DNA from: Diacronema lutheri
Lineage: Eukaryota > Haptophyta > Pavlovophyceae > Pavlovales > Pavlovaceae
Assembly (NCBI GenBank): GCA_019448385.1
Contig: JAGTXO010000079.1
Location: forward strand, 1 to 64,000
Length of the DNA stretch: 64,000 bases
Direction: 5' to 3'
Shown: in pieces, positions 42,126 through 51,453 of the stretch
Position numbering within the stretch: the stretch's first letter is position 1
How the letters are laid out: every line of letters begins with the position of its first letter
The notes under the pieces: generated by a model
What the model was told of the DNA's origin: nothing
Database searches by the model: none
What the model saw: the letters and a program-made list of their open reading frames with translations, nothing else
Made by a program: the position numbers and the translations under genes

Positions 42126-44921
42126 ATGCGCAACCTCATCGAAACGAGCGGCGACGAGAACGAGGGCTACCGCCGCGCGCGCTTGGTCGACGACGAGAAC
42201 AAGGTCGTGGTGCTGATGGATCCAACGGCGCGTTCCTTCGCCGAGCAGCCGCCGCCCGTCGCCGCGCCGCTCGCGCCACCGGGCGCGCCGCTACGCGTCG
42301 CGCCTGGCGCGGCGCCGAGCGCGCCGTCCAACGGCGAGCTGCACGCGCGCATGAGCGAGCTGCTCATCGTGCAGCGCGAGCAGCAAGCGCTGCTCGCGGA
42401 GCTGCTGCGCGAGGTGCGCGCGCTCAAGCCGCAGGCGAGTTCGTCCGATGCGCCCCTCCTCGTCGCGCGCAGCCTGCCCGGCTCGGCGCACGCCGAGCGG
42501 GCGCAGCGCGGGCGCTCGGAGCCGAGTCGCGCGCCAGCGGACGAGCCGACCGACCGCCTGAGGTCGCTGCGCGAGAGTGGCGGCGAGTACGACTCGTCGC
42601 AGAGGCGGGCGGCCTCGCCCACGCTGGCCAACCGGCCGATCGCCGCATGCCGGCGCGGCTCGCACATCGGCGCGGCGCTCGAGGTGCTCAAGGGCCTCGC
42701 CGCGCGCCGGCCGGCCGGCGGCGCGCGCGGTGGCGCGCTGCGTGGCGGTATCGTCACGCCGGTGGCTTCGATGTCCGCGGGCGGCGCGGGCAAGCGCCGG
42801 CACATGTCCTTTTTGAGCGCCAACCACGTGGGCGAGGCCCTCAGGGGCGACCACAACCTCGACGACCTGGTCAGCGCCATCGAGCGCGACCAGCAGCGCG
42901 AGCTCGAGCGGCGGCGCGCGCTCGCCGGCGGCGCGCAGCCGAGCCCGAGCTCGTTCCTGCGGCAGTGCACCTCGGCGGCGGTGCGCGCGCCACATGCGGC
43001 GAGCCCTGCGCCGCGCCTCAGCGCGTGGTTCGGCCAGGTGCCCGCGAGCAAGCGCGCGCACGCGTCGCGCTTCGTCGTCCATCCGGACAACCGGCGCAGG
43101 GCGCGCTGGAACGCGCTGATGGTCGCGGCGATCGTCGCCTCGTCGATCACCGTGCCGCTCCGCCTCGCCTTCTCCGTCGATTACGAGCCGATCATGGGCC
43201 CGGTCACGTGGACGGACACGGTGTGCGACGTCTTCTTCGCGCTCGACATCGTCGCCAACTTTTTCTTCGGCTACCGCGTCGCCGACGAGGGCGGCGCGGC
43301 GACGACAACGGTCGTGATGGACCACGCGGCCGTCGTGCGGCACTACACGCGCACGTGGCTCGTGCCCGACGTCGCGAGCACCTTCCCCTTCGACCTCGTG
43401 CTCGGCGCCGACTCGGACGCGGGGCGGCTCAACCGGTCGCTGCGCCTGTTCCGCATTGTCAAGCTCGTGCGCGTCTTCCGCATGAGCCGCGCCCTCGACC
43501 AGCTCGAGCAGCGGCTGACGGCGCTCAACCCGGCCATCTTCCGCATCATCAAGCTGCTGCTGCTGCTGCTGCTGCTCTGGCACTGGACGGGCCTCATCTG
43601 GTACACGGTCCGCTTCTTCGACCAGAGCGCCGTGCCCAACCTCATCCTCCTGCACGACCCGGCGCACGTCCCGCCCGCGTCCTCGACGCCGGCCGAGCTG
43701 CACATCTCGCCCGCGCAGTACGCGCAGCTGCCGGCGGAGGCGCAGGCGGGCGCGCGCGCGCTGCTCGCGTCCAAGCTGCTCGACCAGTACGCGTGGCTCT
43801 TCCTCTGGGCGGCGGCGGCCATGTCTGGCGAGATCCTCACCACGCCTCGCCACTGGGGCGAGGCGTGGTTCACGACCCTCGTCGCCGCGCTAGGGGTGCG
43901 CGCACGCGAGGCTGGCTGCCGCCGCGTCCGCGCGCTGGCGCCGCGGCGCGCGCGCGCGCCGACCGCCGACCGGCCGCGCGTCGCCACGCTGCGCGCGCGC
44001 GCGCGCGCACGCCAGGCGTTCCTCAACGCGGCGGTGATCGGCTCCGCCTCGTCCGCCTTCTCCAACCTCGACGCCGCGTCCGCGCGCAACAAGGAGCGGC
44101 TCGACAAGCTTCGCGCCTTCCTGCGCCACAAGCGGACGCCGGCCAGCATCTCGAGCCGCGTGCTCTCGTACGCCGAGTTTGCATGGACGCGCTCGCGCTC
44201 GGAGAACGAGCGCTGGCTGATGCAGGAGCTGCCGTCGACGCTGCGGCTGCAGGTGATGATCTCGCTGCAGCGCAAGCTCTTCACGCGGATCGAGCTGTTC
44301 ATGCGCCTGCCCGTCGCGATCTCGTGCTCCATCGTCTCATGCATGAAGCCGCTCATCTGCCTGCCGGGTGAGGAGATTGTCAGCACGGGCGATGGCGTCG
44401 GCCTCTTCTTCATCACCGAGGGCACCGTCTCCGTCGTCCGGCACGGCGAGTATGGCTCCTCCGACGCGAAGGTGGGCGAGCTGCACGACGGCGACTTCTT
44501 CGGAGAGCGCTCGCTCCTCGGCGAGGGCGAGCCCACCAACGAGTCGATCATCGCGCAGAGCTTCGTCAGCCTGATGGTGCTCTACGCGACTGAGTTCCGC
44601 AGGCTGCGCGAGGCGCACCCCGAGATCGCGAGCGCGATGGCCAAGCTGCGCGCGGAGCAGCAAAGGGTGGTGGACGTGCTCCACGCGTTCCGAAAGCTGC
44701 CGCCCACCTCCTCTACGGGCCAGCCGTTCTACAAGGCGCCCGGCTTCATCGCGCGCGTGCTCGCCTCCGAGGGCAAGGCCTCCGCGTGCGGGCGGTCGCC
44801 CGCGCCGCGCCAGGGCGTGGGCGATCGCGCCTGCGGCGGCGACGAGCCCTCCGACGGCAGCTTGTTGCCCTCGCGACAGCGGTGCGCGGCGACGTTGCGC
44901 TACAAGCCGCCGGGACTGTGA
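42126..44921 (+). CDS. Cyclic-nucleotide-gated-type ion channel (voltage-sensor, pore, CNBD)
   Basis: Exons 42126-43895 and 44016-44921 (donor GTGCGC, acceptor GCCAG). The intron is 120 nt with no stop in frame. Order: a ~320-residue disordered cytosolic N-terminus; S1 (LMVAAIVASSITVPL); S2-S3 (CDVFFALDIVANFFFGY); S4 with Arg/Lys at every third position (RSLRLFRIVKLVRVFRMSRAL); S5; a turret; a pore loop (AAAAMSGEILTTP); S6; a C-linker (FLRHKRTPASISSRVLSY, matching the EAG/HCN/CNG A'-B' helices); and a cNMP-binding domain (LPGEEIVSTGDGVGLFFITEG, GDFFGERSLL). The filter lacks TVGYG and resembles CNG channels (TIGE), so a non-selective or Ca2+-permeable cation channel is likely. The phosphate-binding cassette has FFGERSLL but no clear Arg-Thr pair, so cyclic-nucleotide binding is uncertain. 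Confidence 0.87.
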   Translation: MRNLIETSGDENEGYRRARLVDDENKVVVLMDPTARSFAEQPPPVAAPLAPPGAPLRVAPGAAPSAPSNGELHARMSELLIVQREQQALLAELLREVRALKPQASSSDAPLLVARSLPGSAHAERAQRGRSEPSRAPADEPTDRLRSLRESGGEYDSSQRRAASPTLANRPIAACRRGSHIGAALEVLKGLAARRPAGGARGGALRGGIVTPVASMSAGGAGKRRHMSFLSANHVGEALRGDHNLDDLVSAIERDQQRELERRRALAGGAQPSPSSFLRQCTSAAVRAPHAASPAPRLSAWFGQVPASKRAHASRFVVHPDNRRRARWNALMVAAIVASSITVPLRLAFSVDYEPIMGPVTWTDTVCDVFFALDIVANFFFGYRVADEGGAATTTVVMDHAAVVRHYTRTWLVPDVASTFPFDLVLGADSDAGRLNRSLRLFRIVKLVRVFRMSRALDQLEQRLTALNPAIFRIIKLLLLLLLLWHWTGLIWYTVRFFDQSAVPNLILLHDPAHVPPASSTPAELHISPAQYAQLPAEAQAGARALLASKLLDQYAWLFLWAAAAMSGEILTTPRHWGEAWFTTLVAALGVRAREAGCRRVRALAPRRARAPTADRPRVATLRARARARQAFLNAAVIGSASSAFSNLDAASARNKERLDKLRAFLRHKRTPASISSRVLSYAEFAWTRSRSENERWLMQELPSTLRLQVMISLQRKLFTRIELFMRLPVAISCSIVSCMKPLICLPGEEIVSTGDGVGLFFITEGTVSVVRHGEYGSSDAKVGELHDGDFFGERSLLGEGEPTNESIIAQSFVSLMVLYATEFRRLREAHPEIASAMAKLRAEQQRVVDVLHAFRKLPPTSSTGQPFYKAPGFIARVLASEGKASACGRSPAPRQGVGDRACGGDEPSDGSLLPSRQRCAATLRYKPPGL

Positions 44922-45407
44922 TGTGTTCTGCAAAGGCGCCGGGCCAGCCGCGCCGGCCGTTCAGCTCTCCGTTTGATCACACTGTGCTCTGCAGTCTCAA
45001 CAGGCGTGCGCCAGCACGCGAAGCCCCGCCGCCCACGGCGGGCGTCATGAGTCATGAGTGTCATGACCACCACCGCCTCGTCAGCGACGGACAGTACACA
45101 GCGAGCGCGACGAGAGCGCGCGCGTCGCGAGCGCGAACGGCAAGCAAGCTGCGCGCATGCCGCCGCCACTCCCGCCCGCGCGGTGCCCAGCCCAGCGGGC
45201 GCGCCGCGCGCCGCGCGCCGCGCGCGGCCGCACGCCGCGCCGGACGGCGCCGCCACCCGCCGCCCGCCCCGGTCGGCGGCGGGCGGCCTGCGCGTGACGT
45301 GACGCGGGCGGACGGTAGTGACGGAGCTGCGCACGCCCCACCCACCCACCCCCATCGCCCGCCCTTCCCGCGTCACACGTCGCGCAGCCCTCGCCGGTGC
45401 GCTCAGC
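44922..45407. other. Convergent intergenic region, no gene seen
   Basis: 486 bp between the channel (+) and glucanase (-) stops. The left third is less GC-rich and has CGTCATGAGTCATGAGTGTCATGA, a short tandem of GTCATGA. The remainder is GC-rich with only noise ORFs. Confidence 0.45.
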
Positions 45408-47508
45408 TCACGGCGCACGCGGCGCGTCGTCCGTGAAGTCCGTGGCGTCCGTGGCCTCGGCGCCAAGGAGCGAAGCGCCGAGCGCGCCGTCGGCGCCGCG
45501 CGCCTGGCCCGCGCGCGCGCGCGTGGCCGCGGCGGCGAGGCGGCGACCGCCGACGGCGAGCAGTGCGCCGAGCGCGGCGGCGACGGCGACGATGGCGGAC
45601 CCGAGCACGGCGGGCGCGACCGTCGCGGCATGCGCGGCGATGGCGGACGCGCGCTCAATGGCGATCATCGAGGGCGGGAAGGGCGGGTAGGGCGGAGGCG
45701 GCGGCGCGTTGGGCTGGAGCGGCGGCGGCGGCGGCGAGCGCGGCGGGCTCGGCGGCTCGGCGGGCGGGAGCGGCGGTGAGCCCGGCGGGACGGGCGGCGG
45801 GCGCGGGTTCTTCGAGGGCGGCGAGAAGGGCGGCGGCGGCGGGCGCGGGCTCGGGATGGGCGGCGGCGGGCTCGCGGGCGGCGGCGGCGAGAATGGCGGC
45901 GGGCTCGGGTTCTCAAGCTCCTCCTCCCATGGCGCCGCCTCGCACGTGAGCGGGCGCGGCCACACGCGCGGCGCCGAGCGGTTGTGGTGCATCTGCGGCC
46001 TCGTGGCGATCCAGTAGAGCAGCGCCGTGCGCGAGTTGCCGTTACCCGCGGGCGCTTGGCCGGAGAAGACGAGGTCGGGCAACGCCATCGCCTGCTCCCA
46101 CGCCTTGGCCGGGTCCATCACCGCAAGCTGCTGCACAAAGAGCGTCACCCACCCGTCCTTCTCGCACTGCGGCGAGAGGAAGCAATCACGAGCGCCCAGA
46201 CGGTATGACGAGAAGGACCACTCTGTGCACAGCCAACGCGGAGGGGTCGGCGGAGGGGTCGGCGGAGGGGTCGGCGGAGGGGTCGGCGGAGGGTCGGCGC
46301 GGCGAGCGGGGGGTCGGCGCGGAGGGTCGGCGCGGGCCGTCGCACGCGCGCGCGTCAGCCGCCCGCCACGCTCGCCACGCCCGCGGCGCGGCGCGCGCAG
46401 AGGCTGCGGCTGAGGCTGAGGCTGCGGCTGCGGCTGCGGCTGAGGCTGCGCGCACTTGGCTGGATGTAAAACTCGGAAGCTGGTGTGAAGGGCATCATCT
46501 GGATACCGTGCACCATATAGGGTGCAGAGCCAAACCACGTCTGGTACTGCACAAGGTTCTGCCACAGGATGCCCACGATCGTCTTCTTGTGGATGATCTC
46601 CGGGTACACCTGGGAACGCGCAGCGTAGCGTGACGCAGTGTGACGCGGCGTCACGCATAACGCAGCGTCACGCAGCGTCACGCAGCGCGTGCCCCCGCCC
46701 TGAGCCAAACGGCCCGCGCCACACACCCCCCCCCACCCCCCCCCCCCCCCCCCCCCCCCCCCGCGCGATCTTGGCAACCGCCAGCGGCCCTCGCAAAAGC
46801 GCGCGCGCGCGGCCTTGGCGTCGAGGTCGCACCTCCGAGCCCTCTGCGATCTGCCAGTAGGTCATCGCCGAGAAGACCTCCGACGCCAAGGCCGCGCGGC
46901 CCCAGTCACGCATCGCCGCGTCGCCGAGCGCGTCGCCGAGGAGCTGCAGGCCGAGGTACGCGTTGATCGACTCGGAGGTGCTCTCCTGGTTGTGGCCGTT
47001 ACGGTACGGCTTGCCACCGCCCAGCGCAATGCCCGACGCCCACGACCAGCCCGTGTACCTGCCGGGGGCGCGGCACGGCGGGGCGCGGCGCGGCGCGCTC
47101 CCGTTCAGCATGGCGGCACGGCGGGGCGCGGCATGGCGCGCTGCACGCAGGGCACGCGGACACGGCGCGCGGCCGCGCTGCCATCCGAGGCCAACCCCCC
47201 CCCCCCCCCCCCCCCCCTCCCCTTCCCGCCCCCAGGGAACGAACCAAGGGAGGGGGGGGGGGCAGCACCGCGAGCAGAGTCGGTGCACGCACCAGTCCTT
47301 GTTGCGCCAGACGGGGAAATGGGGGTCCTCCTCGCTCGGGTTTGCGATGTCGCGCGCGTAGAGGTAGAGCCACTCCTTGTTGCGCGCGCCCCACGCCGGG
47401 TCGAGCTTGGCGGCGACGGCGGCCGCATACATGTGGTAGCTGGCGCGGCGTGCGGGGTACGCGCGGGGTGGCGGGTGAGCTCAGTTGGCCAAGGGGGCGG
47501 GCGGGTTA

Positions 47509-47551
<43 letters not shown>

Positions 47552-50500
47552 CGGCGGGGCAGGGCCGCGAGGGGCGACGCCATGCTGCCGAGATGCGCGC
47601 AGCCGCTCACCCCCAGTGGAAATGGTGGTCGTTATAAAAGCCGTTACCAAAGTCGAGGCCAGGGTCGGTCGTCGTCGGGCACACGCCAGCGGGCGGCGGC
47701 TCGTTCTTGCAGTAAGCCTGCCGGGCGGCAGCAGGTCGCAATGCGCAGGCACAGGTCAGCGCGGCGGCGCGCGGCGCGGGCGGCGCGGGGCGGCGCGGGC
47801 GGATCGGGCGGGCCGGGCGGGGCGAGCGGGGCGAACGGGGCGGCGCGCACCTGACTCGGCTCGCAGTGGCATGTGTCGGGCGGCGCGCCGTTCGGGTTGC
47901 ACCCCTTGGGGCGGCAATCATCGTAGAGGCAGCCACACGAGATGTAACCGCCCCACGAGCTGTCATAGACGAAACGGTTCGCGCCCTTGCCGTGTGCCCA
48001 CAATTCAACCTGCACCGCAGCGGCGGCGATGGCGGCGGGAGCGGAGGCAGGGAAGGCGCGCGCCCGTGCAAAGTGAGCGGGCGAGGGGCGGGGCGACGCA
48101 GGTCGGGGTGCACGAGCCCGCGCACAGCGGGCGGGGCGCGTCGCCACACCCTGCCCGCTCACTTTGCACGGGCAGGGCAGCGGGCGGGGCGCGACGGCGG
48201 CTGCGGTGCGGCCGGGCCCGCAGGGCAGGGCAGGGCAGGGCAGGGCAGGGCAGGGCAGGGCAGGGCAGGGCAGGGCAGGGCAGGGCAGGGCAGGGCAGGG
48301 CAGGGCAGGGCAGGGCAGGGCAGGGCAGGGCAGGGCAGGGCAGGGCAGGGCAGGGCAGGGCAGGGCAGGGCAGGGCAGGGCAGGGCAGGGCAGGGCAGGG
48401 CAGGGCAGGGCAGGGCAGGGCAGGGCAGGGCAGGGCAGGGCAGGGCAGGGCAGGGCAGGGCAGGGCAGGGCAGGGCAGGGCAGGGCAGGGCAGGGCAGGG
48501 CAGGGCAGGGCAGGGCAGGGCAGGGCAGGGCAGGGCAGGGCAGGGCAGGGCAGGCGGCCGCAAAGCCAGCCGCGCACGGCACCTGCGTGGCGAGCTTCTT
48601 GCCAATCCGCTCGGCAATCCGCTGCTCGCCCAGCTCGTCGGCAATAATCGCCACGTGCCCGAGCCGCGCGAGCATCTTGCCCGCGTTGTACGGATCGCCC
48701 GCGCCGAACTGGTAGTTGAGCGGTGGGTCCCAGTCCGCGTCGAGACGCAGAGCCTCGCGCACCTGCGAGCGCGCGACGCACACGCGCGCGGCGCCGTGGG
48801 CACACGCGCGGTGGGACGGGAGGCGTTGCGCGGTGTGGCGGGAGGGGTGCAGCCGTGGGCGGGACGGGAGGCGTTGCGCGGCGTGGGCACAGCGCGCGCT
48901 CGCGACCCGCGCATCGGCCACGGGCGCAGACGTGGCGTGCCGAGCCGCGCATCGGCCACGGGCGCAGACGTGGCGTGTCGACCCGCGCATCGGCCACGGG
49001 CGCAGACGTGGCGCGCCCTGCCCGCGCCGCGCCCTGCGCGTGCCCTGCCCTGCGCGTGCCCTGCGCGCAGCAGCGCGTGGCAAGCGCGGGAGCTCTGCTC
49101 GCGCACACCATCTCGCGCTTGGAGGTCGCAACGCCGTGCACCGAGCGCCAGCCGACGGGCAGCAGCGAATAGCTGAGCGGCAGGTGCGTTTTTGAAAAGG
49201 GGCGGGGAGGGGGGTTGGGTGGGGGTTGAGTCGAGACCGGCTCATGCCGCGCACCGCACCGCGCACACTTGGGACGGCACGTGCATGCGGGGCGCATGGC
49301 GCATGGCGCGGGGCGCATGGCGCGGGGCGCAGGGCGCCGGGCGCCTCACGGCAGCAGCCACTCGTTGCCGCTGACGAGCGTCAGGTTGCCGTTCAGGTTG
49401 CGCGCGTAGTTGGTGCTATGCTCGAGCGTCTTGCCGCCCACCGCGCAGAGGCCCATCTTGCGGTGGTGCTCCATCGCCGCCATCAGCACGGGCATCCGCG
49501 TCGCCTTGCTCTCGGCCGCGTGCGCGCGCGCCTCTTTGGGCGGCTCGGGCATTTGGCGCGTGAGCCACGAGAGGCGCACGACCTGGGACAGAGCAATGGC
49601 GGCCGGGGGAGGGAGGGAGGGAGGGAGGGGGGGGGGGGGGGGGGGGGGCAGCACCGCATGCCGCGGGCGGGTGGGTGAGTGTCTTGGGAGGGCATGGGTG
49701 GCCCCACCAGGAGAAGGGGGAGAGGGAGGCTGCCCCAAGATCGCAGGGCAGGGCAGCGCAGCGCACGGGGCGCAGGCGCGCACCGAATCGTCCTCGGCAG
49801 CGGTCAGATCGACACTTGCAGCGACAGGATACGTGCGAACGTGCGCCTCGAGCAACGCCTTGTGGTGGGCGGGCTCCGGGTCGGCTGGCGGCCTGCGCGC
49901 GCACTGGAAGGCGGAGCGACCCATCGTGCAGTTGTTCGTTACCGCGGCGCGCACGACGCCGGTGAGCGGCGAAGTCGAGCGAAGCGTCGCGCCACCTGCA
50001 ATCCGGAATACGGGTTCGGGAGGTCCGGGAGAGGTCCGGGAGAAGGTCGGGGGGAGGTCAGGGAGGTAGGTGGGGAAGGAGGGGGGGGGGGGGGGGGGGG
50101 GAGCTTCTCTTGAACAGAAACGTGGTGCACGGGCAGGGCTGCGCACGGGTGGCGGAAAGGCGCTGACGGTGGGGGGGAACTGACTGTGGGAAGGCGCTGA
50201 CTGTGGGTTGGGAGGCGCTGACTCACCGGTCTGGCACATCATCGTCAAGTTGTGAGACAGCCAGATCGTCCAGGTCTCGTCGGATTGCACGAGCACCAGC
50301 TCGAACTTGCGACCCGCAAAGGTGCCCGGGCACGTCTGCGACACGCCATCCACAGTCAGGCCGACCTGCGCCAGTGAAGGGGTCGAGGGGGACCGGGGGA
50401 ACGGGGGGGGGCAAGTAGATGAGCGGGTGGGACCGCAGCGTGCCACGGGGACGCAGCGCTGCACGCCCTGCGCGGCAACCACGCGCGGAGCCCACGCCCT

Positions 50501-51305
50501 GCGCGGCAACCACGCGCGGAGCCCACGCCCTGCGCGGCAACCACGCGCGGAGCCCACGCCCTGCGCTGCACGCCACCACCGCCAAGCTGCGCCGCGCCGT
50601 CGCCGCCGCGCGCGCCTGCGGGTCGAGCTGCTGCGGCGTGTCGAAGAAGGGGATCGAGTTGTGGTACTCCATCGTCAGGTACGGCGAGCCGCGCACGATC
50701 GGCATCCGCGCGAACGACGACCAGCCCGCCGACGCGTTGACCGCGCCGGGCGCGGGCGCGCCGACCGCCGCGCCGGGCACGGCCGGCGTGTCCGCCGGGT
50801 TCTCGCCGCGCGCGTCCCACTGGAGCGTGACGGAGAGCGGGTCGTGCGAGACGACGCGGTGCCCGACAGCCACGTCCCACGCGCCGAGCGTCACGAAGTT
50901 GATGTTCGAGTCGAAGCCGTTCTCGACCTGGTTGGCCTGCGCGAGCACGAACGGCATCGCCGCCGAGATGCCGCGCTTGGCCGCCCACACGATGAAGGGG
51001 ATCTGGAAGCCGTTGGCGTTCTCCATCTCGGTCGGGCCCTTGCCGAGCACCATCATCGTCCACCACGCATTCGTTGGCCGCGCGAACGAGCCCGTCGCGT
51101 CCATCTTGCCCTCGGCCGCGATGAAGCGCTCCGCGTCCGGCGCCTGTGCGCGCTCGCGCAGCACGACGGTCACGTTGAGCGCGCGCGGGTCGAGCTTGGA
51201 ATAGGGCTTTACGAGCGCCGAGGCGGGTGACGCGCCGAGCGCGAGCGCGAGCAGCGCGGACGCGCCCGCGCCGAGGGCGCGGCTACGCGCTCGCAGCATC
51301 GGCAT
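45408..51305 (-). CDS. GH81 endo-1,3-beta-glucanase, membrane-anchored, 12 exons
   Basis: Exons: 51305-about 50616, 50365-50227, 49995-49784, 49582-49350, 49172-49109, 48762-48583, 48009-47851, 47717-47611, 47439-47293, 47058-46833, 46609-46456, 46222-45408; phases agree throughout. It has a signal peptide (LLALALGASPASA). GH81 signatures: PTNAWWTMM, PFIVWAAKRG, DADWDPPLNYQFGAGDPYNAGK, the catalytic-Asp segment FYNDHHFHWGYHMYAAAV (built across two exons), and QESTSESINAYLGLQL with the catalytic Glu. After the enzyme comes a Pro-rich SPPP linker of ~90 residues, a hydrophobic helix (AAHAATVAPAVLGSAIVAVAAALGALL) and a short tail. It hydrolyses beta-1,3-glucan; the anchor suggests a cell-surface or vacuolar-membrane site and a role in storage-glucan or wall turnover. 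The exon 1 donor is ambiguous: GC at 50615 or GTGGTG near 50579. Confidence 0.9.
46240..46300 (+). repeat. 12-bp tandem repeat in glucanase intron 11
   Basis: GGAGGGGTCGGC repeated about five times, just inside the intron next to the acceptor of the last exon. A related hexamer array (GAGGCT/GCGGCT) follows at about 46405-46450. Confidence 0.85.
47512..47551 (+). repeat. 40-nt poly-G in glucanase intron 8
   Basis: Sense poly-C inside the intron 47610-47440. Further tracts of 15-30 nt occur in other introns of this gene at about 46729-46762 and 47189-47217 (plus-strand C) and at 49628-49648 and 50081-50101 (plus-strand G). Confidence 0.85.
48221..48554 (+). repeat. (CAGGG)~66 pentanucleotide satellite in glucanase intron 6
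   Basis: About 66 perfect CAGGG units with no visible variant, lying wholly within the intron 48582-48010. In sense it reads (CCCTG)n. It makes this intron the longest of the gene (573 nt). Confidence 0.95.
50462..50563 (+). repeat. 31-bp tandem repeat in glucanase intron 1
   Basis: Three identical 31-bp units starting CACGCCCTGCGCGGCAACC plus a partial fourth, inside intron 1. Confidence 0.88.
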
Positions 51306-51453
51306 CGGGTCGAGGGGTGCCGAAGGGCGGGGCCGATCGATCTTCCCGAATTGGTTGGCTTCACACACAGCGGATGACGCGCGGTCACGTTTTCTTTTCG
51401 GGCAAGTTTTATCCTCTTCCGGGCCTTCCCTGCAGCTACCGGACTGGGTGCGG
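51306..51453. promoter_or_regulatory. Short tandem spacer: IFT81 3' end / glucanase promoter
   Basis: 148 bp between the IFT81 stop and the glucanase start, both on the minus strand. It has the lowest GC of its neighbourhood (TTTTCTTTTCGGGCAAG). It must hold both the terminator of one gene and the core promoter of the next. Confidence 0.45.

Noticed and set aside
44922-45407. A small gene between the channel and the glucanase
   Set aside because: Only Arg/Ala-rich noise frames; no splice-consistent model.
48221-48554. CRISPR-like array
   Set aside because: Pure pentamer repeat without spacers, in an intron.
47644-49266. Frames coding poly(Ala-Leu-Pro-Cys) and poly(Gly-Gln-Gly-Arg-Ala) through the CAGGG array
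   Set aside because: The array is inside a well-bounded glucanase intron.
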